The translations under genes were made by a program, and so were the position numbers. Of a stretch of DNA of 64,000 nucleotides, positions 34,110-42,379 are shown in pieces. A model generated the notes under the pieces. The model did no database searches. It saw only the letters and a program-made list of their open reading frames with translations, and had not been told where the DNA came from. The stretch's first letter is position 1. Each line of letters opens with the position of its first letter. Source of the DNA: Rhabdothermincola salaria. Lineage in GTDB: Bacteria; Actinomycetota; Acidimicrobiia; Acidimicrobiales; Acidimicrobilacustridaceae. Where the stretch lies: assembly GCF_021246445.1 (NCBI RefSeq), contig NZ_JAJQXW010000002.1, forward strand, positions 186,001 through 250,000. Direction: 5' to 3'.

Positions 34110-34759
34110 GCCGCCACCTTCGGCGATGGGGCGATGTGGCGGAGCCGGTCGGCGACCAGGGCGGGGGCCAGTTCGAGGGCTCGCAGTACGCGGCGGGCTG
34201 TTGTCACGGTGGGGACGAGCACGGTGCTGCCAGCGCTGACGGCGGCGGCCGCGGTGCGGTGGTCGGCGGTGTGCAACGCCAGGAACGGTGTGGTCGAGCC
34301 GACGAGCAGGTGAGGCAATACGGCGAGGGGCTGGTCGGGACTGAGGCGGCGGACCCGGGCCCGCAGCGGTCGGCCTTCGAGCAGAGCGGCCATGGAACGG
34401 TGGTGGCCACCGAAGAGGATGTGGCGGCCCTGGGCGTCGATGTGCACGACCGGGTAGCGGTTGAACGCCGACCACACGTCGGCCGAGGTGGTGCCGGTGC
34501 GTTCCCAGCGGCCGGTCAGGTAGTAGGCGACGTGTTGGCGCACCACCCATGGCTGGGAGGCGTAGAGATCCCGGGGGTCGATGTCGGCGAGGGTGGGCGG
34601 CCCGGCGAGCACCCGGTGCACCAGATCCGGGTCGACTCGGGGGTCGTGCTTCTTGCGGGGGGCGGTGGGCCACGGCACCACGGTGCGGTCGTGATGACCG
34701 AACACGGCGTCGATGTCACCGGCACCCCAGAGACGATCGATGGCAGCGTTGATGACCAT
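34106..34759 (-). CDS. ParB/Srx-like domain protein (217 aa)
   Basis: The start at 34759 is fixed by the TGATG overlap with the upstream gene. Residues ~100-140 (YPVVHIDAQGRHILFGGHHR, SMAALLEGRPLRARV) match the ParB N-terminal/sulfiredoxin fold, in which GxHR contacts CTP or ATP. The C-terminal part (FLALHTADHRTAAAAVSAGS) is helical. There is no obvious ParB helix-turn-helix DNA-binding domain, so this is more likely a ParB-fold NTPase or nuclease than a partition protein. It lies in the mobile module with a sliding-clamp-like protein. Confidence 0.7.
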   Translation of the reverse strand: MVINAAIDRLWGAGDIDAVFGHHDRTVVPWPTAPRKKHDPRVDPDLVHRVLAGPPTLADIDPRDLYASQPWVVRQHVAYYLTGRWERTGTTSADVWSAFNRYPVVHIDAQGRHILFGGHHRSMAALLEGRPLRARVRRLSPDQPLAVLPHLLVGSTTPFLALHTADHRTAAAAVSAGSTVLVPTVTTARRVLRALELAPALVADRLRHIAPSPKVAA

Positions 34760-35886
34760 CACGCCACCTCCCCGAGAGCCGAGAGGAACACTTCGAAGCC
34801 CGTCAGCTGAGTGCGGAACCGCCACAGCGTCTCGGCGAGCTCGTCGAGCTGGGACTGCGGGATGTCGACCCCGGCGATCACGTCACCGTCGCTCCACCAC
34901 AACCGGATTCCGCAGAGCCCGGCGTTGGTGTCGTTCAACTGCGCGAGCAGCTCTTTGGTCGCGGCCACGTCGCGGACCACCAATGTGGTGGCCCGCAGGA
35001 CCGGCAGTCCGTCGTCGTGCAACTCGACGCGCACCTCGCGCCCGTCGAGCTCGACCACGAAGATCCCCTCGTCGAGCACGTAGCAACGTGAACGGGTGGC
35101 GTCGGCGAGGCACTGCCCGAGCCCGTCGCGGAAACGCTGCACGGCCGTCGGCCGGACCGGGACCCAGGCGGTGAGGTCGCCAACGGCCACCGTCAGCGGC
35201 CCCTGCGCCCCAGGCCGCACCCCGAGAAGGACGTCGTCGTCGCCGTCGACGGCGGACAACAGATCGTGGAGTTCCTCAGCGGCGACCTCGAAAGCGACCG
35301 CGTCGTCGGTGTTGACGGGCACGTTGAACGTGGCCCGCAGGGTGCGAGTGTCGCCCCAGTCCACCGTGCAGGCCAGCGAGCCCGGTTCGACCACGATCGC
35401 CACTGCGGGGCGGGCCGTCGCCGGGTCGAGTCCGACGGGGACGTTGAGCGCCCGTCGCAGGATTCGGGCCAACTGGCGCCTGTCCACCGTGACGGTGGCC
35501 TCGAAGTCGGTGGGGAACGTGGGAAAGACGCCCTCTGAGGCGTTCTGGGCGTCGACGAGGACCGTGAAGCCCTCGCCGGCGCCAACCAGGGCCGCCCCGT
35601 CGGCCACCGCAGAAATGCGGCACTCGTCGGTGGCGGACTCCGCGCACAGCTCGGCGCAGGACCACAACAGGCGAGCCGGGACCAACACCGGGTCGTCGCA
35701 CTCACCGCCGGGGCCGCCGAGGTAGCACCAGGTCACGTCACCGGACTCGCCCCACCAGGCCCGGCGCCCGTCTGCGACGGTGACGAATACTCCGTCACCG
35801 TCGATCTCGTTGGGCACCACGGCGGCGGCCAGGCTGGCCACGGTGTGTAGTTCTTCGCGTTCCACGCGGATGTCGAGATCGGTCAT
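34759..35886 (-). CDS. DNA polymerase III beta-clamp-like protein fused to a YbjN-type domain
   Basis: A 375-aa protein whose ATG overlaps the upstream stop (ATGA, 35883-35886). The N-terminal ~240 residues resemble two sliding-clamp domains: TVDRRQLARILRRALNVPVG ... TLRATFNVPVNTDDAVAFEV, AAEELHDLLSAVDGDDDVLL and PRLLWSCAELCAE-like helices. The C-terminal ~130 residues match the YbjN/T3SS-chaperone-like domain frequent in actinomycetes (VELHDDGLPVLRATTLVVRD, LLAQLNDTNAGLCGIRLWW). A canonical DnaN has three clamp domains and no such tail. It could load on DNA or act as a decoy or regulator of the host clamp. The clamp resemblance is a pattern-level judgement. Confidence 0.6.
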   Translation of the reverse strand: MTDLDIRVEREELHTVASLAAAVVPNEIDGDGVFVTVADGRRAWWGESGDVTWCYLGGPGGECDDPVLVPARLLWSCAELCAESATDECRISAVADGAALVGAGEGFTVLVDAQNASEGVFPTFPTDFEATVTVDRRQLARILRRALNVPVGLDPATARPAVAIVVEPGSLACTVDWGDTRTLRATFNVPVNTDDAVAFEVAAEELHDLLSAVDGDDDVLLGVRPGAQGPLTVAVGDLTAWVPVRPTAVQRFRDGLGQCLADATRSRCYVLDEGIFVVELDGREVRVELHDDGLPVLRATTLVVRDVAATKELLAQLNDTNAGLCGIRLWWSDGDVIAGVDIPQSQLDELAETLWRFRTQLTGFEVFLSALGEVA

Positions 35887-36248
35887 CGGAACACCCCCGG
35901 ATGCACGCCGGTGGACACCCCGAGCTGCACCGGGCCAGGCACCGGGTTGAAGTCGAGGCCCATCTGCCCCGGACCCGGGCACGGCAGCGGATCCGGGCGG
36001 CCCTCGGCGATGTCCTCCAACCGGCACACCAGCCGGTCGACCTGGGTGTCGCTCAGCGTGGCAAACACCACACCGTCGTCGACCACCTGCACCCAGTCCC
36101 GGCCGACCAGATCCAGCACCCCCAGGTCGTACAGCGCCAGCAGCAACCGCCGACGACGAATGGCGATCGCCTGCTCGCGCAACGCGATCTCCCGCACCAC
36201 GCCTTCGGCTGCCGCCGCCGGATCCTGCCCCGAATCCCATGCACCCAT
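35883..36248 (-). CDS. hypothetical protein (121 aa), first gene of the operon
   Basis: I start it at the ATG at 36248 because AAAGGAG lies six bases upstream; a further in-frame ATG at 36275 has no such site. The protein is helical, with VVREIALREQAIAIRRRRLL and ALYDLGVLDLVGRDWVQVVD, then TLSDTQVDRLVCRLEDIAEG and a Gly/Pro-rich tail. It may be a small DNA-binding or adaptor protein; no family is recognised. It leads a minus-strand operon of five genes joined by 1- or 4-bp overlaps. Confidence 0.65.
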   Translation of the reverse strand: MGAWDSGQDPAAAAEGVVREIALREQAIAIRRRRLLLALYDLGVLDLVGRDWVQVVDDGVVFATLSDTQVDRLVCRLEDIAEGRPDPLPCPGPGQMGLDFNPVPGPVQLGVSTGVHPGVFR

Positions 36249-36387
36249 CGCCGGCTCCTTTGAGAGTGACTCCACGGAAACTCCGCACCCGCATCATCCG
36301 TGCGCACAAGTATCTTGTCAAGGATTCGATTGCGTTGCACTCCAGAAATTTCTTGCTGGATCTGACCGCCGGAGTTAACGTGGAGTC

Positions 36388-36642
36388 ATGAGGAAGATCG
36401 CTGAACTCATCGACGGACTGTTCAAGCCAACCGAGGTGCTGCCGCAGAGGGAGAACCCGTACGCCGACGCCATCCTGGCGGCTTCAACCGCCTCGGCCGT
36501 CGCCCTCGCTGTCCTCTCCGACGCCCCCGCCAAAGACAAGGCGGCGCTGTTCGTGACGCCGTTCATCTCCGAGGCCGCTGCCGCCTACGGGGCGATGAAG
36601 GGCGCGGAGCACCACACCTCGTCACAGGAGGAGCGCTCCTAG
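36388..36642 (+). CDS. small hypothetical protein (84 aa)
   Basis: Starts at ATG; a purine-rich site (GGAGTC) lies 4-5 bases upstream. One hydrophobic, alanine-rich segment (AILAASTASAVALAVLSDAP) could be a membrane or packing helix. It is followed by a second helix (SEAAAAYGAMKGAEHH). Read divergently from the five-gene operon and followed 55 bp later by a membrane protein gene on the same strand. Unknown function. Confidence 0.6.
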   Translation: MRKIAELIDGLFKPTEVLPQRENPYADAILAASTASAVALAVLSDAPAKDKAALFVTPFISEAAAAYGAMKGAEHHTSSQEERS

Positions 36643-36697
36643 AGGCCCACGTCTGTCAGGGAGCACAGAGAGACCACAGACCCAAAGGAGAGCCGAG

Positions 36698-37249
36698 ATG
36701 AGCAGGAACCCAAGTGGAGAAGCACCAGCAGGGCTCCTCCCCAGCGCCAAGAGCCAGGCGGCGATGGGAGCGGTCATGGGTGCCGTGGGCTACGGCATCG
36801 CCAAGAAGGAAGCCTCCGCAGGCGCCGACACCCAGTGGGCCGCCAAGAAGGGCGTCAACTTCACCACGGCCCTCTTCCTCTACGGGTTCACTGTGTTCCC
36901 CGTGGGGATGCTCTTCCTGCTCTGGTGGCCCGCCAGCCTCCCCTGGATCGCCTGGAAGCTGGCCCTCTCGGCCTGCTTCATCATCATCACCGCCCGCCTG
37001 GTGAACTGGCACAGGGCCCCGGCCAACGTGCGGCTGAAGTACTCACTCCCCACCTGGGTGTTCGTGCTGGCCGGAGGGCTCCTGTTGGTCGGGGGATTGC
37101 TCGGCCTTGTGGTGAGCACCTGGCTCACCCTCGGAGTAGGAGACGACGGTGGGTACCTCACCCGCCAGGAGCAGATCGAAGAGATCCAGAAGGTGTCGCC
37201 CAACTGGGAGCCCGCCCCTGACTACCCCGGGATGACACCCCGAAACTGA
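36698..37249 (+). CDS. membrane protein (183 aa), unknown function
   Basis: AAAGGAGAG precedes the ATG. The N-terminal ~35 residues carry a glycine-rich helix (AAMGAVMGAVGYGIAKKEA). Three transmembrane segments follow at ~52-75 (FTTALFLYGFTVFPVGMLFL), ~80-100 (WKLALSACFIIITARLV) and ~118-142 (WVFVLAGGLLLVGGLLGLVV), then a hydrophilic tail. It may be an element-borne membrane protein. I see no transport or conjugation signature. Confidence 0.65.
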   Translation: MSRNPSGEAPAGLLPSAKSQAAMGAVMGAVGYGIAKKEASAGADTQWAAKKGVNFTTALFLYGFTVFPVGMLFLLWWPASLPWIAWKLALSACFIIITARLVNWHRAPANVRLKYSLPTWVFVLAGGLLLVGGLLGLVVSTWLTLGVGDDGGYLTRQEQIEEIQKVSPNWEPAPDYPGMTPRN

Positions 37250-37505
37250 CCTCGCCCCCAGACCCGGGTGCCCCCACCCTTCGGTCCAAGGGGAGTGGGC
37301 TCGGCCCTCCTCCCGTGCAGTACAAGTGCCGCCGCTGTCGTATCGACGGGCGGCACTCACCGCGTGCGGGAACGTGCCGAGCTTGTACCTCCCGCCGACC
37401 TTGTTGGCAGGAGGGTTGGACCGGTGCACGTTCTGGCGGCGCCAGACGTGCCAGAGGGATTTCGGAGAGCGTGACGCTCGATGAACGCGCACATAGGGTG
37501 AGGCA

Positions 37506-39368
37506 ATGGCCGGCATCGAACTCGACGACCTCGTTCGCCACTACGGCGATGAGAGTGTGTCGCTTCCCACGTTCTGTCGGCTGGTGTCGGGGGATCCGAA
37601 ATTGCTGTTGGCCCGAAGTCGCCGATCGAGGGACTTTCCTCAGCCCACCAATGCGGCCTCGTCGAGTCCCCTGTACCGGCTGACCGACCTGGCGGGGTGG
37701 TTGCGCTCGGAGATGCAGGCCGAAGACGAGCGCAGGAGCCGGGAAACTCGCTCCAAACCCGACGACTCCACCGGTCGCCCCGTCTTCGACCAGGTCCGCT
37801 CGCCCGAGGACCCCCAGGCCATCGCCCGCTACATGCATGAGTGGGCGCTCGAACGCAGCGTCGAGCTCTGCGCTCGTCGCCACGGCGTCGATGCCACGCG
37901 TTTACTCGTGGCAGGAACCGCACTGGTACGAAGCGAACGGGCCATCGCCGATGCCCTCCGCACCTTCGACGAGACGGTCGGCACCGATCGGCCCAGCGCA
38001 CTGCTAGACGACCTCAAACGCGCCTACCGGGCCGCTCGCCAGGACTCGGATCGGCCCGTCAGCGCCGACGCCGCGTTGGCCTACGAGCCCCGGTTCGTCG
38101 AGCCGCTCCTCACCGGGCGCTATCCCGGCCCGGCCGCAGCGGTGCTTCGCGACGACCCGGACCAGGCAGCGGTCGAGGGACTGTCCTCCACCACCGAGAG
38201 CGGCGGTGTCGTCCGAGAGATCTGGGGGGTCTGGAGTTTCCTGGCGAACGGTCCACAAGATCCTCGGGAACCATTCGCAGAGACGATCGACCAGTCGTTC
38301 ACCCAGCTGTCGGGTGCCTCGCTGAAGGTATCCAGGTCCTCCCCTGAGCAACTCACCCAGCTCCTCGTCGAGATCGCCGACATCCAACCCGGCATGCGCC
38401 TCCTCGACCCTGCGTGCGGACAGGGCAACACCCTCATCGCCGCAGCCCAACGCACCATGCACAAGGGCAAGCAGACGATCGAACTGGTCGGCCGTGACCT
38501 CGACGTCCAGGCCTGGACCATCTGCCGTGCACGACTCACAATGCGGGGCCTGCCACACGACCTCGGAACCCCGGGCCCCGCAGGTGACTCCCTCGGTGAC
38601 GGCGACGGCCTCGCCGGAGCCTTCGACCGTGTCGTCGCCGAACCAGGAACGGGGATGTGGCTCGCCAGCCGATGGCTGTCCCGCAGCATCGAGTGGCTCC
38701 GGCCCGAGGGCACCGCTGTGATCGCACTTCCTCTCGCGACCCTCGGCTACAACGCAAGAAACGAGTGCGTGCGCGAGAAGCCGCGAGAAGCCGCTGCGGC
38801 AGGCGAGCATGTCGCTGGAGTCGTCGTCACCTGTCCGGAGGTTCGCGAAGAGACGAGGGAACCCCTGGCCGTTTGGGTCCTCACCGAGACCCCGGTCGAG
38901 GAGGTGCTCTTCATCGACATGCGCAGTACTGACAAGGATGCCGATCCGACGGGAGGGCTCCCCCCGGACACGGTCGGCGCCGTAGCTGAGGTCTTCTCTC
39001 TTCACCGCAGCGACGGAGACCTCGCCGACGGCCAGCGACCGCTCGGCGTCAAGGCCAAAGCCGTCGTCAGGAGCAGACTCAAGGTAGGCACCGACTACTG
39101 GCCAGCGAAGTGGCTCGCGGATCCCGCTGAACAAGACCGAGTCGAGAGCGCCAAGAAGAGAGCTCTGCGCCTCACCGAGTCACTTCGCGCTGTGGTGGAC
39201 AGCAGCGCACCGGAGCCAGAGGACCCCATGGGCATCGAGCTCGACGACCTCGGGCAGCTCTCTGGCATCACCACCGCGGAGATGAAGCGCGCTCTCTTGC
39301 GTCTGGAGAACCTGCTCTCCGGCACGGTCACGCGCGGGAGGAAGAAGAAGCCCGGTGGCCAGTCCTGA
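37506..39368 (+). CDS. HsdM-like N6-DNA methylase homologue lacking the NPPY motif (620 aa)
   Basis: The middle region matches the N-6 adenine DNA methylase fold: motif I is D301-PACGQGN with a preceding MRLLDP, then VGRDLDVQAWTICRARLTMR. Where motif IV should read (N/D)PP(Y/F), the protein has VVAEPGTGMW (E379-P380-G381), so the catalytic amide and proline pair are missing. The N-terminus begins with a helix-turn-helix-like region (GDESVSLPTFCRLVSGDPKL). The C-terminus (ALRLTESLRAVVDSSAPEPE) is helical. It probably binds SAM or DNA without methylating adenine, or methylates by an altered site. It lies within the integrative module, 256 bp after the membrane protein gene. No restriction subunit accompanies it. 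Confidence 0.75.
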   Translation: MAGIELDDLVRHYGDESVSLPTFCRLVSGDPKLLLARSRRSRDFPQPTNAASSSPLYRLTDLAGWLRSEMQAEDERRSRETRSKPDDSTGRPVFDQVRSPEDPQAIARYMHEWALERSVELCARRHGVDATRLLVAGTALVRSERAIADALRTFDETVGTDRPSALLDDLKRAYRAARQDSDRPVSADAALAYEPRFVEPLLTGRYPGPAAAVLRDDPDQAAVEGLSSTTESGGVVREIWGVWSFLANGPQDPREPFAETIDQSFTQLSGASLKVSRSSPEQLTQLLVEIADIQPGMRLLDPACGQGNTLIAAAQRTMHKGKQTIELVGRDLDVQAWTICRARLTMRGLPHDLGTPGPAGDSLGDGDGLAGAFDRVVAEPGTGMWLASRWLSRSIEWLRPEGTAVIALPLATLGYNARNECVREKPREAAAAGEHVAGVVVTCPEVREETREPLAVWVLTETPVEEVLFIDMRSTDKDADPTGGLPPDTVGAVAEVFSLHRSDGDLADGQRPLGVKAKAVVRSRLKVGTDYWPAKWLADPAEQDRVESAKKRALRLTESLRAVVDSSAPEPEDPMGIELDDLGQLSGITTAEMKRALLRLENLLSGTVTRGRKKKPGGQS

Positions 39369-39390
39369 GTGCAGACCAGCGACATGCCCC

Positions 39391-39609
39391 CTAGGTATGG
39401 CCTCGACCATCGCTGGCCTCGCCGGCCACGAGAGCGTCTAAGTCCTTGGCGCGGATCAATGTCCTGCCCCCCACCTTGATCCTCTCCAGCTTCCCGGCGG
39501 TGAGCTGCCGGTAGACCGTGACCTCGGTGACTCGGAGGAGTTCCGCCACCTCCTTGACCGTCAGCAGCGACGGCAGCTCTCCGAAGACGGGCGAGGCGAT
39601 CTTGTTCAT
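39391..39609 (-). CDS. xis: excisionase-like helix-turn-helix protein
   Basis: A 72-aa MerR-type winged HTH of the excisionase/AlpA group: LLTVKEVAELLRVTEVTVYR, QLTAGKLERIKVGGRTLIRA and DLDALVAG. Such proteins bend attachment-site DNA to favour excision. Its ATG overlaps the integrase stop by 4 bp (39606-39609), so int and xis are co-transcribed and coupled, the usual arrangement in actinomycete integrative elements. Confidence 0.85.
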   Translation of the reverse strand: MNKIASPVFGELPSLLTVKEVAELLRVTEVTVYRQLTAGKLERIKVGGRTLIRAKDLDALVAGEASDGRGHT

Positions 39610-40715
39610 GTCCGACCTCCTAGTTGCTTGTTCATCGCCTCGAAGACCTGGACGGGTGGCAACTGGAGGTGGCCGTAGACGTCGTAGGTGATCGCAACGC
39701 TGGAATGGCCCAGTACCTGGGCGACGAACTGCAGAGAGACGTCACCCTCCATGAGCAGCGTGGCGCAGGTGTGCCGCAACTCGTGGGGCGACCATTGGCC
39801 GATGCCAGCCTCTCGACACGCCTTGGTGAACAGCCGTCGGTGGTTGTCCTGACACCACGGGGTGCCGATCTCCGATGGGAAAACGAGATCGAGGTCCTGC
39901 CAAGCCTCGTCGAGGTATCCCCTCCGCAGGTCCTGCTCTGTTCGATGCTGCCGAAGTGCCTCGACGGTTCGGGGGATGAGACCCACCTGGCGGCGGCCAG
40001 CGTCGGTCTTCGACTTCAGGATCCTGAACGACGGTCGATCCCCATCGAGCACGACGTCGGCCCAACGAAGAGCCAACAGCTCGCCCGGCCGCACCCCGGT
40101 CGTCGCCCCGAAGATGATGGGGGCATACAGCCGGGTCCCCCGTACATGGTCGAGGAGCGTCTCCACCTCAGCAGCCGTCATGGCCCGACGGGTACGCCGA
40201 GGTTTGGCGTCGGGCATGTGAGCCCTCTCGACGGGGTTGCGCGGAATGATCTCCTGATCGACAGCAAACGCACACAGCCGGCCGAGAGAACCCTTAGCGA
40301 GGCGGATCGTGTCCTTGGCGAGACCCCTCTCGGCCATGGTGATCAGTCCGGCCTCGACGTCACGCGCCTTCAGTGACGCCAGCTTCCGGGGGCCCCACAA
40401 CGGCAGAACGTAGCGACCCAGGATGTCCTCGTAGCCCGCCTTCGTCTTGGGGGCCAGGCGGGCGTTGTGTACCCGATGTCGCAGATAGGGCTCGGCCAGT
40501 TGCGCCACCGTGACGTCGGGGTCGTACTGCCCGGCGCCATCGGCCTGAGCCTTGAGGAAGGCCGCCAGCTTGGCCTGCGCCTCGGCCCGCGTCCGGCCGT
40601 GGAACGTCTTGCGCCGCCGTCTCCCGTCCGCCGTCTCGTAGTAGGGACTCTGAGCCCTCCAGCGCCCGTCCCCCATCTTGAACACGGTTCCTTCGCCATC
40701 ACCACGCTTTGCCAC
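39606..40715 (-). CDS. int: site-specific tyrosine recombinase (integrase)
   Basis: A 369-aa phage-type integrase. The N-terminal ~50 residues are an arm-binding domain (GEGTVFKMGDGRWRAQSPYY). A SAM-like core-binding domain spans ~65-155 (LAPKTKAGYEDILGRYVLPL). The catalytic domain has all expected residues: R209 (TTGVRPGELLALRW), K236 (ILKSKTDAG), H311 and R314 (HELRHTCATLL), H337 (VLGHSSVAIT) and the nucleophile Y347 (YDVYGHL). It appears active. A tRNA-Arg 3' fragment 1.4 kb to the right is the likely attachment-site product. Downstream and overlapping is the excisionase gene. Confidence 0.93.
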   Translation of the reverse strand: MAKRGDGEGTVFKMGDGRWRAQSPYYETADGRRRRKTFHGRTRAEAQAKLAAFLKAQADGAGQYDPDVTVAQLAEPYLRHRVHNARLAPKTKAGYEDILGRYVLPLWGPRKLASLKARDVEAGLITMAERGLAKDTIRLAKGSLGRLCAFAVDQEIIPRNPVERAHMPDAKPRRTRRAMTAAEVETLLDHVRGTRLYAPIIFGATTGVRPGELLALRWADVVLDGDRPSFRILKSKTDAGRRQVGLIPRTVEALRQHRTEQDLRRGYLDEAWQDLDLVFPSEIGTPWCQDNHRRLFTKACREAGIGQWSPHELRHTCATLLMEGDVSLQFVAQVLGHSSVAITYDVYGHLQLPPVQVFEAMNKQLGGRT

Positions 40716-40915
40716 AGCAGAATTCTAGACCGTGAGTCTTTGGTTTCCTCGCCTCTGACGGCATGGGGCAGGAAACAGCGCCGGTGGGCAAAGCTCGTCA
40801 GCGGAGCAGCTGCCGCAACCAAGCTCTAGCGCGCACCACGTGCGCCTACGCCTCCCCGGCGACCGCTCCCAACTCGGAACACTGTCCCCTGGATCCGGCA
40901 TGCCAACATCGGGCG

Positions 40916-41533
40916 ATGACGGACTCCAAGCTGGTGAAGTCGGCAGGAGAGCACTGGGTGTGTGGCGCGCTCGCACGACTTGGATGGGCCGGAGCGCTGA
41001 CCCGGGACGGACTCGAGCGGACGGACATACTCGCCGTCCACACGGCGACCGGGCGCCTGGTCGAAGTTCAAGTCAAGACCGCCAGCCACTCCAAAAACCC
41101 GAAGTTCATGACCGGAGCGAAAGGATGTGTTCCAGCCCGTTCGGACAACGAGTGGTACGTGCTCGTTGCACTCGCCGACGTGGCTTGGGATGCCCCTCGA
41201 GCCTTCGTTGTTCCCCGTGACCATGTCGCCGCTGGGGTGTGGATCCGCCACATGGAATGGCTAACCAATCCCACGGTTCCCAAGGGTCAGCGCAACACAT
41301 CGATCACCGGAAGCCGCTCCGAGGCTTGGATCTTCGCTCGCTACGAACACCGGTGGGACCTCCTAGAGATGCCGACCACCGAAGTTGATGTGATGCTCCC
41401 ACCTCGATTCCGAACGTGGGCCCAAGATGACCGGGTGGGACTGCCAGTCGATCACCCCTGGAACGCGGATCTCCCCGACTGGGATGACGCGGAGATTCAC
41501 AAGGACTGGCCTGACTGGGCCACCCAGCCGTGA
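40916..41533 (+). CDS. PD-(D/E)XK-like protein (205 aa)
   Basis: I start at the ATG at 40916; upstream in-frame codons extend into sequence that is not protein-like. Residues ~10-55 read AGEHWVCGALARLGWAGALT, ERTDILAVHTATGRLVEVQVKTAS. The aspartate in TDILAV and VEVQVK give a D...ExQxK-type nuclease core, as in small PDDEXK proteins (DUF4365-like). The rest contains WYVLVALADVAWDAPRAFVV, typical of the same group. It reads divergently from int. It may be an accessory nuclease of the element or of a mini restriction/homing function. Confidence 0.7.
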   Translation: MTDSKLVKSAGEHWVCGALARLGWAGALTRDGLERTDILAVHTATGRLVEVQVKTASHSKNPKFMTGAKGCVPARSDNEWYVLVALADVAWDAPRAFVVPRDHVAAGVWIRHMEWLTNPTVPKGQRNTSITGSRSEAWIFARYEHRWDLLEMPTTEVDVMLPPRFRTWAQDDRVGLPVDHPWNADLPDWDDAEIHKDWPDWATQP

Positions 41534-42078
41534 AGCGAGCCCTCCGAGCCGCTTAGCGAACCCGAACGTCAGACACCAAGGCCGGCGGAGGATCTAGCAA
41601 CTTACCGATGCCGACACTGAACCGGAGCAGCTTGAGTCCGAACTGATTCGGGCCTTCGCATCCGCGTGCGGTCGAATGCCCCAGGCAGCTGAACGCAGGG
41701 CACCGCGCCCGGGCCGGAGCCAGTCGAAGATCACCCCGCGCAGGGTGGAGGTCCAGAACTCCGACCTGAGTGGGACAAGACTACTGACCGGGGAGAGCGA
41801 GGCGTGACCTGGCCCCGGATCGAGCTGGCGAGCCACTTCTTGCCGTCCAACGTCCCCGTCGACCCGCTGAGCAGCTCCTTTTCGGGGCGCCGCGATCTCC
41901 ATCAGCATCCACATTGGTTGAGGCAGAGAGTCAGGCCAGGTAGCAGCAGAGGTAGCAACCCTCGCCGGTTCAGCAACCCGCGAAGGGCCGGGACACCCGA
42001 CGCGAGACCGGGCATTTCCCCTGGTCAGACTGTTGAAGCCTATACACCCGCATAGGCCCGGATAGCCCTATGAAGGCT
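41534..42078. other. 545-bp attachment-site flank with repeats, no gene
   Basis: No supported gene. CAGGTAGCAGCAGAGGTAGC-type tandem sequence lies at 41938-41961. Near the end are two overlapping inverted repeats: GCCTAT/ATAGGC (42038-42043 and 42052-42057) and CATAGG/CCTATG (42051-42056 and 42067-42072). The inverted repeats end 6 bp before the tRNA fragment. These are candidates for integrase and excisionase arm sites. Confidence 0.5.
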
Positions 42079-42123
42079 CTACGGATCAGAAGGTTGGGGG
42101 TTCGAGTCCCTCCGAGCGCGCCA
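42079..42123 (+). repeat. 3' fragment of tRNA-Arg(ACG): attachment-site end of an integrated element
   Basis: Reads anticodon loop CTACGGA (anticodon ACG), stem strand TCAGA, variable loop AGGTT, T-arm GGGGG-TTCGAGT-CCCTC, acceptor strand CGAGCGC, discriminator G and encoded CCA. The 5' half of a tRNA is absent: bases before the loop (GAAGGCT) cannot pair with TCAGA. tRNA identity thus starts exactly at the anticodon loop, the crossover region used by many tyrosine integrases. With the tRNA on the plus strand, the element lies to the left and host DNA to the right. Confidence 0.85.
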
Positions 42124-42181
42124 CACCCAGTTCGAGCGAGCATCAGGCGCCATCCCTATAGGAATCCCTGTAGCTGTAGGG

Positions 42182-42379
42182 ATGACCACGACATATGGGG
42201 ATGCCGACCGACCGAGGACACGTTCGAGCCGGGGTACCGGTTCGGTCCGTGAGCGTTCTCCGGGGGTGTGGGAGATCCGGGTCGTCGTGGGGTTCGACTC
42301 GGTCCGCGGGCGCAGCATCCAGAGATCGTTCACGGTGCACGGCGACATCTGGTTCGCTCGACGTAGCGCCATCTCTTAG
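42182..42379 (+). pseudogene. N-terminal fragment of a second tyrosine integrase
   Basis: A 65-codon frame whose product contains RGTGSVRERSPGVWEIRVVV, FDSVRGRSIQRSFTVHG and a short tail to a stop. This is the arm-binding N-terminal domain of actinophage/ICE-type integrases (GSVRxRxxGxWEIRV). The core-binding and catalytic domains are gone. It starts 58 bp after the tRNA-Arg fragment, outside the element end, so it probably belonged to a different element that once used the same tRNA site. The preceding 58 bp contain a CCATCCCTATAGG / CTGTAGGGATG inverted repeat that may be its arm sites. Confidence 0.75.

Noticed and set aside
34106-34759. Calling the ParB-like gene parB
   Set aside because: There is no HTH/dimerisation region and no parA partner; only the ParB/Srx fold segment is visible.
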